64,000 nt of DNA from contig NC_092689.1 in assembly GCF_964275005.1 (NCBI RefSeq), positions 4,307,674-4,371,673 of the forward strand, in the 5' to 3' direction. Positions 13,401 to 42,213 of the stretch are shown here, piece by piece. The first letter of the stretch is position 1. Each line of letters begins with the position of its first letter. Origin of the DNA: Diadema setosum (taxonomy: Eukaryota; Echinodermata; Echinoidea; Diadematoida; Diadematidae). The translations under genes were made by a program, and so were the position numbers. Under the pieces are notes generated by a model. That model ran no database searches. It saw only the letters and a program-made list of their open reading frames with translations, and was not told the origin of the DNA.

Positions 13401-14533
13401 TCTCCGGGGCTAAGGTACTCGCAAATAAATACTGCAAGACGCCAGTTAGAATACAGTGAGGGGGCTAGACGTAAAATTCTTGCACCAATGTCTGACCACA
13501 GAAATTGCCACCCATAACACAATTTGACCAACCAAAAGCATAGTTTTCTACACATATATGGTATGCCACTACACTGGTTTCCCTGTTCACTTTCATTAGC
13601 CTAGCCACCATCCAATTCAAATTATCATCGGTCTAATCAATGTTAAACATTACAGAATAATTCTAGTATTACTTGTTTTATCTTGTAAAGCAAATTGTGC
13701 AGAGGCAAAGTTTGACCTCCCATGCCAAAATTCGACCATACATAGATTTTATATGTCGATCTATTTTGGATGGTCAAATTTTGGATTGCGTATGGTCAAA
13801 TTATGGGCAGCTTACATTGTAGTAATACATGAAAAAAAGTCTCCAAAATCACCATTTTAGTCGAAAGTAAAGCAACATTGAAGACACCACAGCATACCAT
13901 AATTCTCAGTCAATCTTAAATCTTAAGTTCGACTTAAATTCTTCGTGAAACACCCCACCAATCTGCCCACGGAATCACATCACATCACTCATCACATCAC
14001 ATGTCATCAGTCACTCACATCACACCACATCACTGTCCAGGCGTCATCACATCGTCATCAGATCAGTCATCACATCATCACATCACATCACATCTGATAT
14101 GGAAGTAGAGGACTGGTCCTGTATGCCGTATTCCGGTCTCAACACAACTTTGTTAGTTTATCATGATGATGATGATGTTAGTCTGAGTGACCACTTAGAC
14201 TATTCGCACAAACCCGGCCCGGTAACCCCGGCCCCGGCCCGGGGCGCTCCTTGTGATGTACACGGTGACCACCACTCAACTGTAGCTGCACCGAATGACA
14301 CTGGATACACAACGTTCTGCCGAACTGATTTGACATGTATGAAAGTAACCTAGAGGTCTAGTAAGAAAGATAACCGTGTATGAAACTAACCTTGAGACCC
14401 AAACGTTTATGAGATCACCAAAACGACTGAATTCTGTATGAAGAACATGTTTGTCCGTTCTGCCATTTCCAAGACCTCCGACGAATATGCGATAGCCTCC
14501 GAAGGCTTTGTCGTACAAAGGCGAAGAAGCCAT
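4382..14533 (-). CDS. SR-family splicing factor (one RRM, RS domain, acidic tail)
   Basis: Six coding exons: 14533-14391, 11045-10965, 10296-10186, 9063-8875, 5530-5393 and 4451-4382. All have GT-AG borders, all phases agree, and they give 243 residues. The RRM spans residues about 14-90, with RNP2 RIFVGGL at 15-21 and RNP1 AGFAFVVF at 52-59. An RS/SR-dipeptide and Arg-rich domain covers about 96-190, and an acidic tail (EEAFVVPNVEDLIDW, then EQLEERLDEEIED) ends the protein. I chose the ATG at 14533 because its context, AAGATGG, is strong. An in-frame upstream ATG at 14560 is weaker. Single-RRM SR proteins (SRSF3/SRSF7/Rbp1 class) bind exonic enhancers in pre-mRNA and recruit the spliceosome in nuclear speckles. 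The exact orthologue is not clear. The acidic C-terminus is not typical of SRSF3/7. A possible polyadenylation signal on this strand is at 3537-3542. The gene is head to head with the palmitoyltransferase gene. Confidence 0.9.
5733..6526. mobile_element. piggyBac-type non-autonomous element, TTAA-flanked
   Basis: Flanking TTAA sits at both ends (5733-5736 and 6523-6526). Next to it are perfect 16-bp inverted termini, CCCTAAAAAGACTGGG and its complement. TTAA target duplication with CCC-starting termini is the hallmark of piggyBac-superfamily transposons. The roughly 786-bp interior has homopolymer G/C tracts just inside each end and no transposase-like open frame, so it is a MITE or deletion derivative. 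It lies in intron 4 of the SR-protein gene. The intact termini suggest fairly recent insertion. Confidence 0.85.
6697..6740 (-). pseudogene. tRNA-derived head fragment
   Basis: On the minus strand, 6718-6708 reads TGGCCGAGTGG, an exact RNA polymerase III A-box of tRNA-Leu/Ser type, followed by TTAGAG. No matching B-box follows, so this is only a D-arm relic, probably from a tRNA-derived SINE. Confidence 0.4.
7125..7155. repeat. (TG)n microsatellite
   Basis: A pure TG dinucleotide run of about 31 bases inside the 6592-8640 element. Confidence 0.95.
7251..7334 (-). pseudogene. tRNA-Leu-like relic (CAG anticodon position) or SINE head
   Basis: The minus strand shows an A-box TGGCCGAGTGG (7325-7315), an anticodon-loop candidate CTCAGAG with CAG at the anticodon place, and a B-box GGTTCGAACCC (7273-7263). 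Spacing and the long variable region fit class II tRNAs such as Leu. The anticodon stem and T stem each have mismatches and the acceptor arms do not pair well. It is therefore a decayed tRNA or the head of a tRNA-derived SINE, not a working gene. Pol III box spacing is intact. Confidence 0.55.
9373..9562 (+). mobile_element. Family A repeat, 5' fragment
   Basis: Starts CTAGAAATGTC and continues with TGCCTCCGCCATAATGC, the shared head of the longer copies at 11127, 52990 and 56158. It follows them to about 9562, through 'GAATGTTCACTTTCCTTGA', and then stops. The TGACC modules and the GACGG tail are missing. It lies in intron 3 of the SR-protein gene. Confidence 0.75.
10061..10108. repeat. (CAA)n/(CAAA)n microsatellite
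   Basis: A run of CAA units followed by CAAA and TAAA units, next to homopolymer C and A tracts. It lies 78 bases downstream of exon 3 of the minus-strand SR gene. Confidence 0.9.
11127..12128 (+). mobile_element. Family A modular repeat, full-length copy
   Basis: About 1.0 kb, from the head CTAGAAATGTCGC/TGCCTCCGCCATAATAC to the tail (GGAC)n-CCCGAAAACATAATGCCTC...GGCGGAGGCATAAAA. The head and tail share TATGCCTCCGCCA in inverted orientation. The interior repeats a module of about 130-160 bp: a TTGACCTTTGACC block, then a phrase like 'ACTAAGTTYCATGAAGATA', then 'GATATGGAGAAAAA'. Exact TGACCTTTGACCT (an AGGTCA DR1) occurs at 11610-11622, 11625-11637 and 11924-11936. There is no coding capacity. 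It lies in intron 1 of the SR-protein gene. Confidence 0.8.
12681..12736. repeat. GC-rich hairpin repeat, copy 1
   Basis: Contains ACTGCGACCAGCAGCCCCAA and CGTACAACGTA, followed by an inverted copy of CAGCCCCAAC, so it can fold. The same 31-base string recurs at 15224-15254. Parts of it (GGTACTCG, CTCCGGGGCTA) recur around 13380-13431. It is probably a short GC-rich mobile or satellite unit near the shared promoter. Confidence 0.6.
13380..13431. repeat. GC-rich hairpin repeat, related copy
   Basis: CCGCCGCAGGCGGCGG forms a hairpin and is followed by CTCCGGGGCTAAGGTACTCGC. The second part matches 15264-15285 (GGCGGCGGTCTCCGGGGCTA) and, inverted or partially, the 12681 copy. Confidence 0.5.
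13972..14097. repeat. Degenerate ATCAC minisatellite
   Basis: About 125 bases of imperfect CACAT/ATCAC/GTCATC units, within intron 1 of the SR-protein gene close to its first exon. Confidence 0.8.
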
Positions 14534-15415
14534 CTTGCATTCACACCAAAGAGTACACACAGCACATGCTATATAGAGAAAGCGTAGCGTGTACCTACAT
14601 ACACTACGTGTGTGCGCTTCTACAGTATTTTGATGTGTAGGCTACATGCGCCACATAGCCTAACACAAGATTTTTTTAGTGAAATAGTAAAAATGGACAA
14701 TGTTGACCATAACTTTTCTGTTAATTTAATCTTTATTATGACTTGATATGAATAATATTATCTTTAAAAATCTATACTTTATAATTCATTGGGATCTAAG
14801 TATATTCTATTTAAAATTACACAATTTTGTAATTATCGGTAGACCCCCAATTTGTCTGAAAAAAGACTGTGGCACGCCGTCTCCCACAGCAGACCGAACC
14901 TTGCTAGCGAGCCATAAGGCATGTACAACAAATGTACACCAACTGCGCCCTGCGGCATCCCTATGGATAGCAGCCGCCGCGCCTAGCGCCTCGATCATTT
15001 TATCAAGTCAACAAGGCCAAGGCAAGGCCAGGGATCTCACGAGGAGGAAAATGTCTAACGGTTTTCCGTCTACTCTAGTACAGATTACAGGGTTCTAAAT
15101 ATCGTCATCGATCTCATCTGTAATGCGTGCTAAATCAATGAAGTTAATGCGGCAGGGTCTTCTGCGTCAATCAGCGCTACCAACAACTTTGAAGTGACAG
15201 AACTCTGCATCTAGCCTACGCTAACTGCGACCAGCAGCCCCAACGTACAACGTAGTGTGCGCAGGCGGCGGTCTCCGGGGCTACATCTGCGCTAGACTTC
15301 CTCTTTCAAATGTTTGAAGGAGGATCTAGAGCCTGATGAGCTAGCTGATGAGGTTTCTGGTTCTACAAGCACTCGACTCTCTAACCAGTAAAAGAGTCAA
15401 AGTTTGGTTCCGAAT
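14534..15415. promoter_or_regulatory. Putative bidirectional promoter between SR and DHHC genes
   Basis: The start codons of the minus-strand SR gene (14533) and the plus-strand palmitoyltransferase gene (15416) face away from each other across 882 bp, which must hold both promoters. The DNA is locally richer in GC and CpG than the flanks. A TATATAG box on the minus strand (14576-14570) lies only about 37-43 bases ahead of the SR start codon. A GC-rich repeat copy sits at 15224-15290. The 116-residue open frame at 14748-15098 has no recognisable domain and I do not call it a gene. The transcription starts themselves are not visible. Confidence 0.6.
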
Positions 15416-31382
<15,967 letters not shown>

Positions 31383-33175
31383 TACGAGATGCTTTGGGGA
31401 ATGCTATTTTCAAAAGGAATGATATAAAATGAAAATGAAAGTGAATTGATTTCTTATGTTATGATTATATATATCTATTTCTATATATCAATGAGAAATA
31501 TTGTTCATTCTATAAATTATGCAATTGTGTGTGTACAATGTATGTTTACCTTTGACGTGGATATTCTTAGTATGTTTGCATTTCTTCCTGTACTAGCACA
31601 ATTCTTTAAAGGTAATATTTAGGTGCTGAAAAAGCATAAACGGTGAATGAATGAATTGGCAATTGCAGTGTCTACTAAAAGGGTTTTAGTTGGACAAGGA
31701 ACCTTTTTTTTTGTCTGCCAAAAATGTTGGTCCCGCCCCTTGTTCTTTCATGCTCCAAAGCAACCAACAATGAAATGCCCAGCCTACCTCACTGCAGTAC
31801 CATATCTGTCTCCTTCCTTAACTGTTTCATTTGCCGTTGTGTGCCCTATCCATACGACAAGGTAATAACTGCTAGTTTCATTTTGGCAAGTCTTAATTTT
31901 ACCCTCATACATGAGAAAGTTTAGATTTCACTTGTTGAATTCTTTAAATCTGCACAAAATCAGATATAGAAATGACCAAAAAGTTTGCCACTGTGTGAGA
32001 GAAAGATGAATTTCTGTCTTCTGAAATCTGTTGCCATTCAAGAATGAGTTTATAACTTTTGGAATTAAGAGGCGTTTGAAAATTCTGAATCCAAGACAAA
32101 CAATTATGTTTTGAGCAACAAAGAAAGACTATGAAATAGGTTTTTGTCAGTTTGTTTTCCTTATGAAGCAGAAACAGCAGAGACCCAAAATTCTGATTAA
32201 AAGATAAGCACCAAACTACAGAAATTTTGTTCTCGGGACTGGATGGGTTAAAGGTGTTTGCCAAAAGAGATCAAATCATCTAGTTACGATCAAGTGCAAT
32301 TTGAGGCAGATTTAAGTTAATGATGTGATATGCTGGCAAAAAAAAAAAATGGCTTTTTGCCATGGAGACAGTGGCATAAATTGTGCCACGTGAGTTTTAC
32401 AAAGGCAGTATACATGTGCAGATGCTGTGTTTGCAAGGCAGTGATGTCAATTTGTGTGAAATAGTAGATTTTCATATGTATGTATCATGTATTAATGTAT
32501 GAGTTTTACATTTGTCTGTTTTTTAATCAATTCATGAATACCACTCCTGTCTTTCTTTTGTCATGAAATCAGTCTACAAATCTTCCTTGGTGCAGCTATA
32601 ATAGCTACATGTAGGAGGCAACTGAAGCACAAATGAAGCGTAATATCAACTCAATTTTTGTCATAGTCTTGTGCAAGGAATTCAATTCGAACAAAAAATA
32701 TGAAGTGTTCTACACACATGCACACCACTTCATTGATATATGATGCTTGGCAATCAGTTTGTCGTTAATGTGCATTTGGATGATGTCAAGCAAAATCTCC
32801 TGTGAAGTTAAAACCACAAGCATGTGCCAGTAGATGCAGACCATTGCACAGCGTTCAAAAAGAAATTGAACCGCAAGAGACGGTAAAGAGATCGAAAGGA
32901 GTGAGATAGAAGGAGCCGCCCAGTAATGTTCACGCAAAATCAAATGAAATATCTAAAATATTCAAATTAACAGAATGCAAAGGGTATCTCAAAGTTGCCA
33001 TGAGATGTGTGTATTGATGAAGTCACTTATGTAATATTTCTCATTTATGATTCAATCTCAGGTTTCACTAATTGCACAATTTAATTTGAGAAAATACACA
33101 TATTCTGTCTGTCTGCTCAAGAATCTCTAGGGCAGTGTGATTTTATATTTCTGTCAGGACAGCAGACACATAAAC

Positions 33176-33301
33176 CAGGACTTTTTTGGTGGCCCGATCA
33201 GGCCACCAAATTCTTTATTTCTGAAATTTTGGTGGCGCGACTTGCGTTTTTGGTGGCCCTGGGCCACCGGGCCCCCGGGCCACTGTTAGTGTCGAGCCCT
33301 G
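33176..33301. mobile_element. hAT-like MITE, copy 2
   Basis: Begins CAGGACTTTTTTGGTGGCC and ends GGGCCACTGTTAGTGTCGAGCCCTG. The right terminus matches the first copy's CAGGGCTCGACAC end, while the left terminus has lost about 15-20 bases. CATAAAC repeats on both sides (33169-33175 and 33302-33308), a 7-8 bp target duplication as expected for hAT. Non-coding. Confidence 0.75.
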
Positions 33302-36300
33302 CATAAACAGTCATTCAAATGAATAGAATTCATAGTGTCAGTCAGTGTTTTGATAAGAAAAAACAAGTGAGTTTGATGTTAGAGATATCAAACTGCAATA
33401 ACAACAATTTTTTTGTGGTCTGTAGTAGACACTTTGATAAAGTATTGTATGGACAATCAAATGGTTTAACATACAAAATGTACTAATACTAATAGTTTTC
33501 TTTTCAGTCCTTTCTTGATTTTTGCTTATTCACGCCATTCAGGTGACTACTCACATTCAAATCAACTATCTTGTCAGTATGGAACCTCTTGTCAGTTAGA
33601 ATTCATCATTTTGTAAGACACATTCAGTCACATTATGGTAATCTTTGGTACATACATGTATGAGTTTGGTGTGATATCTGACTACTTTCTGTCATAGTCA
33701 ATCCACTCAGTACCACCATTTATAGGGTCCTACTATTGTACTCGTAACCAAAGGTGTGTGTGTGTAAATATTTGTGTGACATTCAGTACTGACATACAGA
33801 TGCAACTGATGACATTTCAATATCAGTTGCTATGAGACCTGTTCAAAGTACTGCTGCATTCTTTCAGTAGATTGATGAGTTGTGATGTATAGTTAGGCCT
33901 GCAGTTGATGGAGTTCAAACACAGTTATATACATGTGGGACTGTGCATAAAAATAACACCCTAACATGAACGAGCTAATGCTCAGATGACCTACTCAGCA
34001 AATGCAAAATGTGTGTTCATGCCAATGGAGACAATTTTTGTAAATAATCAGTCATTATCTTCATTTTTTTGATACTTCATTTTCATATCTTTGAGATGAT
34101 GATTTAATCTTTATCATCCCCTTGCACTTCACCAATTTGTTTTATCAACATTTGTTCACTTCGTACCAGACAAGGAGGATTGAATTATCCCTATTTAATT
34201 GAGTTGATTCATGACATCTGTACAGCCTTATTTATAGGGTTATAACTTAGTCATCAAAAACAAGGTCACATACAGTTGTATTGTAAAAGTTGTTTATTTA
34301 GCTGTGTTTGTTTTAAATTTTGCAAATTTTGTTAGTCGACCCATATTCACGAGATAAACATCTCAGGATAATAGTGACTAGCTGTATATCATCTCCAACA
34401 TTGGAAATTGCTGACTTATCTTTTTTCAAAAGGAATAAAACTCTTTTCTCATTCTGTGGCCATGGTTCTTGATTATGCATTCAGTCAGTCACAACCTGTC
34501 TTACACACCAAATTTGCGAAATATTAATTCTCACAAAATATATTGCCCAAACAGTAGTGTGTGTTGAGGTGATTGGCCATCATTATGATATGTCAAATGC
34601 CCAGTATATCTTATTTTAATATGTCATTTAGTAAGAGAGCTTTGGACTACCAGCTGAAATCAGACTTGTTAAGATTTGTAGTTCTCCTTCAGTGCATTGA
34701 GTTAGGATTGTAAGATAAGACAATACCAATAAGTCCCAGGAAAAAGAGATAATTATGAAGTGAACTTCTAATTCTACTGTGGTTCAAGACACTGTTATTA
34801 TACAAGTGTATATTGTTACCGGGTGACAAATGAATATCATCCCAGCAATAGATACTCTCTTGCTTATTATTATGACCCTAAGGTTGAGGATATTGATGAG
34901 ATACATGTTAACAAACAAGGTAACAGATTATGAGGACCATATATGTTTTGTTTTGTTTTTCATTTTCAGAACATCTTAATGCCTAATTTTTGCTGATGTG
35001 GAGGAATTAAATTCTTCAGATTTCATGTTTGCTTGAATTCATTGTGAAAAGAGGCTTGTTTCATTGATATGAATGAAACATTAAAATTGCACAATCATTT
35101 TTTTTTTCTTAACATCTCATTGTAATGGAACGTCCACCATTCTGCCCTCTTTATATTAAAGGTTTCTTGAACATGGTGTGAACTTAGACTAAAAAATCTA
35201 TTCCACATAAGAGACAGTTGCAGTCAGTTGTCAGTTAAAGGGGGAGGGGATACACTAGTCACAAGAAGAGGCCAGATCATTTATTAATATCCATTTCTTG
35301 TCACTTAAATATGTGTTTTTATGGTTACAGTGTGCATGCCAGTAGTTTGTGTAGTCCATAGACACTAGACCAGTCTGCCAATGAGCTTGAATTCTTTGTA
35401 CAAACTTTCTTCAGTAGTGATAACAAACAAGACAAACTGTTCCTCATGCTTGCCTCTGGTTTGCCTGTGGCTTGCCTGGCCTAGCAACAAATGATATTGT
35501 TGGGGGGGGGGGGGGGTGAGGAAACCAACAACCCCAAAAAAGTTCCTCCAGTAGGAATACAAACAGCAGGTGCATGTGAGATGTTTGACTTGACACTGGT
35601 AGCATGGTAAAGTGTAGCGGTATATATCACAAAATAAAAATTAGGACACACGTACTTCAAGCAGGGAAGGAAATACCTCTTTTTCACTCCAGACTGATAG
35701 CACTAACATGAAATGAATTTTTGCAAAAGAATCAATGGATATGCTGGAATTGTATCTTGTGTTACCTTGTGGACTACTGATGTCACTTCACTTCTTCAGA
35801 TATGTGTGAAAGGCAGCTTTACAAGAAAATGAATTGAGTGTATTTGCAATGGCAAATCATGAGATGGACTTGAAGATTGAAACATCAAAGGGAAGGTTCT
35901 AGAATCATGTGTGTGGATTCAGTTGCTGCCTAGATGAACTTGTGAAACATGAACTTAATGAATGTTTGAAGATAGACCATCCATTCAAAAGTTATGAAAT
36001 TTAACAGTTTTGGTTGTTTTTAAGTGCTGGCAGCGCACAGATGAAAACTGGATAACAATATGTCATGTCACAATAGAACACCAATATTAAGACAAGAAGA
36101 GTTTTGATGACTTTTTAGTGGATTTTCCAAGTACTCTCAAACTTCCACAGATGCACTTCCCCAGTGTATTGCATTCACTTTATCCACATGTATGCATGTT
36201 TGGCAAAAACTTTCCCGTTAGGTCAATGAGCAATGCTTAGTGTGTATTATCCAGTTTACATGCAATGAGTTATAGGATCTGTATGGGTCATTTCAATGTA

Positions 36301-36969
36301 GTTTCTTGGCTGTTTGTGATGTTTTAGCAGGCACAGCCAATAAGAGTACTGGTTTAATGTGTGAATGCTTGTATATTAACATAAAGATATCCATTTCTAG
36401 TGTCAGCATTGAAAGTATTCTTATGAATACAAACTGTAGGTTGGTCACATTTACCGTGTGTAAGAGAAGGTACAACATTGAAGAATTTGTTCAAACACAG
36501 TGTTTGTAATTATCTGTTCAATACTCTTTTCCTTTTTCTTTTTTGAAAATCAACTTCACCAATGGCATACATATGTTTTCTTCCAGTGATGTTTAAGATC
36601 TATGGTACTTACAGACACACGGTTCTGTTACATCTTATTGTGAGACCTTTGAACATTTTACTGATTGCACTTGGAGCAGATTTTGTTTCTGCAGTAACCT
36701 ATGGTAAAGTTTGTTCGCTTTACCTGTCATTGAATGTGTTCAGGATATGTGTTCATTGCCTTTACATCCATTTCTGCAACTGAAGTTTAAGAATTGTCTT
36801 TTGTGAGAAAAAAAAGAATACAAAAAAAGAAAGAAGAATGTCTGTAGTCTCATCAGTTAAAGAGAATAAAGGAAACATTGTGACATTTGATGTCAAACAA
36901 TGTAAGTTCTTTGCATGCACGGCATCTTCTTGCATGAGTGATAGCAATTAAAGGTCACAGTTGTGGATT

Positions 36970-37032
36970 GTGGTGGTGGTGGTGGTGGTGGTGTGTGTGT
37001 GTGTGTGTGTGTGTGTGTAGGGGGGGGGGGGG
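36970..37032. repeat. (GGT)n(GT)n(G)n microsatellite
   Basis: Eight or so GGT units, then a GT run, then a G homopolymer, about 63 bases in all. Confidence 0.95.
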
Positions 37033-38509
37033 TGATAGGTTGATGGGTTGCCAAGTGAAAATGTGATTTGTGTTGAAAAAGCCATCATGTGCCCAGATGC
37101 ACACAGCATTTATACACTTGTATGTTCCTAGCCTTCTGCACTCGTGCAACCTAGGCTTTGGACCTGATGATGTAGAAGCAATAAGAATTGAGCATGTGTG
37201 TATCATAGAATCACATGAACACACAAAAGTAGCACACAGAATTTATAAAATAGGATAAATTCTGTAAACAGCATTTCTTATTTTTGGTTTACTCTACACA
37301 GAAATCATAGCCATGCTACAGATATTTCATTGACTTGTGTCTTTGAAGCAAAAACATTAAAAAGTATCCCTTAGTCCAGTGGACCCCTTTAAAGAGATGT
37401 AGAGAACAGGTCCTGCATTTTCTCAGTGGTTAGACTGTATGGCAATGGCAGATAGCTATACAAACTGTAAAATTAAGTTCTCTCTAAATTCTCAAAAAAA
37501 AAAAAGCTGCATTTTGTATTTGGGTGAGCACTGAGGTAAGTGCAGGCTAGAAATTGTGCCTGTGCATACATTGGAATTAATTGTGGAGACCAAAGAAAAG
37601 AGGTTTGATATTGCAAGCATGTTCTTTAACTTTTAATATTCAGAATGCAGACTGATTTTAGATTGAACTCAAAAGGAGGTATTGATATGACTATCTGGTA
37701 ATTGCAAAATAATTTTTTTTTTTTTTTTTTTTAGATGGGTAGGCTTCATATATTGCACCACTAATTTGCAGATCTCCCTGAATTATAATTTGTACTCTGT
37801 GTGGACAGGATTAATTCAATCTAGAAAACTCAATACAATACACCAGTACAAGCACAAACCTCCAATATCATAGTTTATTATTGTCCAGTTGCAGTAGTAT
37901 ACAAGACAGTAATTACATATCAATAATTCATAATGAGTGGTCTAGATGATAAGAAAGTCATATATTTCTGACAAAGTTGACCTTCAACACGAAGTACAAT
38001 CTGTGATACAGGATCGGAGCTGCTCAGGAAACTCCACAATCAATCAATTTTGAACAGAAAAGAGCGACAATGGTGCCAAATGAAAACATGTTTGACAGGT
38101 GACATATCTCAAGTTGCACATCAATGTTTGCTATAAGAAATGTCACTTCTTACTGCAGATACCAATTTCATGGGACATTTAGGTAAACAATAGAACTTGT
38201 TTCAAATACATTGTAATTGGGAGATGTTTGTACATGTAGTACCACAGTAGTCTGTAACAAACAAACAAAAGAAAACAAATGCATAGACATTTACAAACCT
38301 TTGTGGTAGGACACACAAACACACACACACACATACATACACACTAAACAGGAAAAGGTGATTACCATTGACTAGCAATTGGTCATGATGGTTTGTGGTA
38401 AATCAAAGACTTTGCTTGAAGGGGGTTTGACGGGGAAAGTCTGGCATCAACAAGTTGTGGGATCATCAAAACTATTAAATGTTCCATTGATTATTCATAT
38501 GGGAAGTGC

Positions 38510-38590
38510 TAGGTGATGGCTTGAAGGAGATTGGAACCCACCACCTGCAGCCAAGTGTGCAGAAGCATGGCCACTGGGCTCTCAACTCTT
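38510..38590 (-). pseudogene. Weak tRNA-like/SINE relic
   Basis: The minus strand reads GAGCCCAGTGGCC (A-box-like) and, about 45 bases on, GGTGGGTTCCAATCTCC (B-box-like, GGTTCCAATC). Pairing arms are poor. It may be the head of an old tRNA-derived SINE. Confidence 0.35.
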
Positions 38591-41500
38591 GGTTAGCAAA
38601 GCAACAACATACATGTATCAGTATATTGTATTTTCCTCAGTGTTGAAGCAGCATGGGCAGTAAGTAAACCAAGTGCATGTTGCACAATCCTTGTGGGTAA
38701 TGTTATTTAAGCAGATATAAAGCAGCAGTTATATCTTGGGAGTACTAGAGCATGCCCAATTTGTAAAATATATTTTGATGACAATATCAACATTATTCTT
38801 ATCAAAATAGAAATGAATGGTCCAAGGGTGTGGAAAAGAATAAATTTCTTATTCACACCATATCATAATAATTACATGTAGCTCTCTCTTTTGAGAAAAT
38901 AACCTACATATGCGGTGACAAAATCATTAATATCAATCAGCAAATTAATTCTGCTTGTGCTCATTAAGTTTGTTTACACTGGTTACTTTTCCTTCAAGCA
39001 AGAAATGAATCTGGTTTCTCTCTGTTACTGTACTGAACAGCTATCCTTTTCTTTTGTGCAAATAACTGATGATTTGTGCGAAAAATCCCTGTCCACTTAA
39101 ATTCACTTCTGACAACATACAAATGTACATCACAACTATGCTGCCCATTGCTCGATGTCCATTTCAAACTGAAGAGAAAACTTGTTTCTTTTTAGGATTA
39201 CACTGTCAACGTCACATGAATTGCATGAAAGAAAAATAAAAAGAAGGGGGACTCGTGGTCAGAAAAAGCATGATTTGTTTGGCATATAAAATATCAATTT
39301 ATACAATGTGAACAGATTCAGAAAACTTTCACTAGTTGGGGATGATAATACTACAGGAGGTTAAGGCTTCTACCAACCTGTAGCAATTTTATTATTTTTT
39401 GACAGAAATTGATCTGATTACAAGAAATTCCTCTTTTGTAAGCACTTGCTGATGCATGCTTCATCAATTACAATGAACCAAGATTTCAACAGTATCAAAG
39501 GTTCCTGTATGGGTGTACATTAAGCCAATAATTTGCCTGTATAACAAAACTCTGTAGTTTTTGCATTTAACAAAGCTCATATGGCTCTGCATACACTAGC
39601 CACAGGTATGCGTAAGATTTGAATACAATATTAAAGTGCATTATTTCAGTGTGACAGGCAGTATAAAGTACTAAATGTCCCCCAGAGGTAAATGTTCATT
39701 ATCGCAATGGAAATGCTTATCAATGAATTAGCACACAGGCAGGTTTACTAAATTAAATGTATTCAATTCAATTATCGGTTCTTATTTTTTTCTGAGGACC
39801 TGATATGTGTAGATCAGTCCCGTCTCTTTCCTGCTCACTGAAATACACTTGGAGTCCACTTTGGATGCACTTGTGGTTGCTATGTTGGGCAAGCGCTGGT
39901 CAAGCTCTGTGGTTGTTGGGAACAATCATTGTTGGACAGCCTGCATAAACGCGAGAATAAGCTACTGAATAAGTAGCCTGGCAAGAAATGAGTCTGCAGC
40001 TAAAAATTGTGAGAACCTTTCACGGGCAGAGACAGGTTTTGTTGGATTTGTGGCATGCTCCATAACAGCAGCCTTCAACAAAATTACTTCTCCTTTTCCT
40101 TCACTTTTAAATGACAAGGGTTACACTATGGGAAAGAGCAAAGAGGCACAGAGCTACATACCATAAACTCCTGATTCATTATGCAATGATCATTGAATAT
40201 TTCCTACTCTGTCATTGGTTGGTGATCAAGGAAATTTTGCTCATGAAAGTCTTTACTGTAATCATTTTAATCAACACTTGGCAACCATTTTCTCTTGTGA
40301 TTGATTTTAAACACGTGTGTAGACAGTCTTTCCATTCTATGAAAACAACGTGTCACATAAACATTCTTAAAGTAAATCAATAAATATAAACAAAAGAAAT
40401 ATACTACACGACATTGTTGTGCAATAATATTCAACTCATTGCATAATCATGATACATTACATAAAGAAAAACTCTGACAGGTATAAAATTCAATACTAAG
40501 TATTGTAATAAAGTCACACATGCTACACAAGAAACCTTTGTGTATTTGTGGCTGAGCTTAGAAAACAGTCAAAACAATATTCCAATTATTGATAAAATGA
40601 TGACTACATATTGGGCTATCTTATAGCTCTTTAAAATGAAAATGAAATTGGGTGCATTTTTAAATATAACAGACAAGTACTGCATTACACTTGCTCAACT
40701 GAAAAAATACAAACATAAAAACTTGATCCCAGCAACACACGACTACGCCCAGTGAATCTGATGTATGTTAACAGACATTCCAACAGGACTGTCAAGCTGT
40801 GCTTACAGAGGTCAGTGTTATGTGTGTCATTACTCAAATGTTAAATTTATAAAATCTTCATACATGATTACAGGAATTCTGTAAAAAAAAACATACAATG
40901 TAACAGAGAAAAATGTTTTACAATTGCATTTTTTTATGTCACCATCAGGCATGTTGCACAAAAGACTTTTATATATCACATGAACAAAAATATATATTAC
41001 ACACTGGCCAAAAGAGAGAGGAAAAAAGTAGTTATCATTGAAAGACACTTTCTTTCCATAGCAACATTGCATACATGAAGGGGATGCAATTTGGCAATGT
41101 CCAGTTAAAGGTAAAACAGTTCTGGGAAGGGTTTGAGAACCCGTCTTGGACCATTTCATATTTGCTTGCAGTACATCGTAAGGGTCTGCCAACTAACTAA
41201 TACCTGGCTGATGCAATTTGTCAGGATGATGAGTAGTTTGGGAGTACTTTGAGATTAAAAATATAGAATTTCCACACATTTTTTACGCATACAGTGTATG
41301 TGTACATTTTGGAGCAAAATTTGACAATGTTTTACCTTTAAACTATTACAGTAACCTAGCCATCACTTTTCCAGATCTCTCTATTATCCGAACAAGAAAT
41401 GGCATGCGATTGTCTCACACAAAACTCATGCAAATAGTAGGCAATAAGAAAGATGTGATACACCACTAGTTCTATTCATATTTGGTTTCATTTTGGCATC

Positions 41501-42213
41501 GACTGAGTTTTAAACATGCAAATATCATGTAAATCTTCATAGTGATAGTAAATTGGCAATATCTCATGCATATCCCTTTTTCAAAACTTGCCAGAAATCG
41601 TGCTTGAGCATATTTTGCTATTATCCGGCATATCACCTATCTGGATGACCACGCTTACTGACATGGCTGGATATCTGAAGTTGGACTGTAATGTGAACAA
41701 ACATAATGATGGTAATAATGTCTGTATATTATACAGACACTGTCAAGAAAGGCCATTTTCCCCCCTCTTTTTTTTTTTTGGGGGGGGGGGGAATGGGGTG
41801 GGGGGTTATGTATGACACCATGCAACTTAAAACTGCATGTAGTGGTTTGCTTTAAGGAGGCATACTGTTGGATATGAAGCACACCTTTTCCTCGCTTGTA
41901 CTGCAAATTAAACCAGTTTTCTCCCTGATATTATCATCTGTGTCACATTTATTGCACAGCACATCTACAGTAGTTCACATAAGGAGAGGGTGAATTGGTG
42001 AAAAATACAAAATGTGCACTTCCAGACCGGGCATTAGACATGACATAATGAAAGATACAAGTGGTCTGCATGCTATCAATCACTGCATTCACATTGTGAT
42101 TATTCCCAGAACTGGTCCTCCATAACCTGGTAAATTTGAGGACAAGCAGAGATTTTGTTGGTCCAAAAAGGAAATGGGCAGAAACGAAGTAAGATCAAAT
42201 ATTGACTCTACAT

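Larger units (their letters stand above)
31383..37870. other. Gene-poor stretch, probable 3' UTR of isoform B and intergenic DNA
   Basis: I recognise no coding exon. It is AT-rich throughout, with many short open frames lacking domains. AATAAA at 34434-34439 on the plus strand could end a long isoform-B 3' UTR. It contains a hAT-like MITE (33176-33301), a G-run near 35500 and a GGT/GT repeat near 37000, listed separately. Confidence 0.5.

Noticed and set aside
14748-15098. 116-codon frame in the shared promoter
   Set aside because: No domain, overlaps a same-sized antisense frame, and no splice or start evidence; treated as non-coding.
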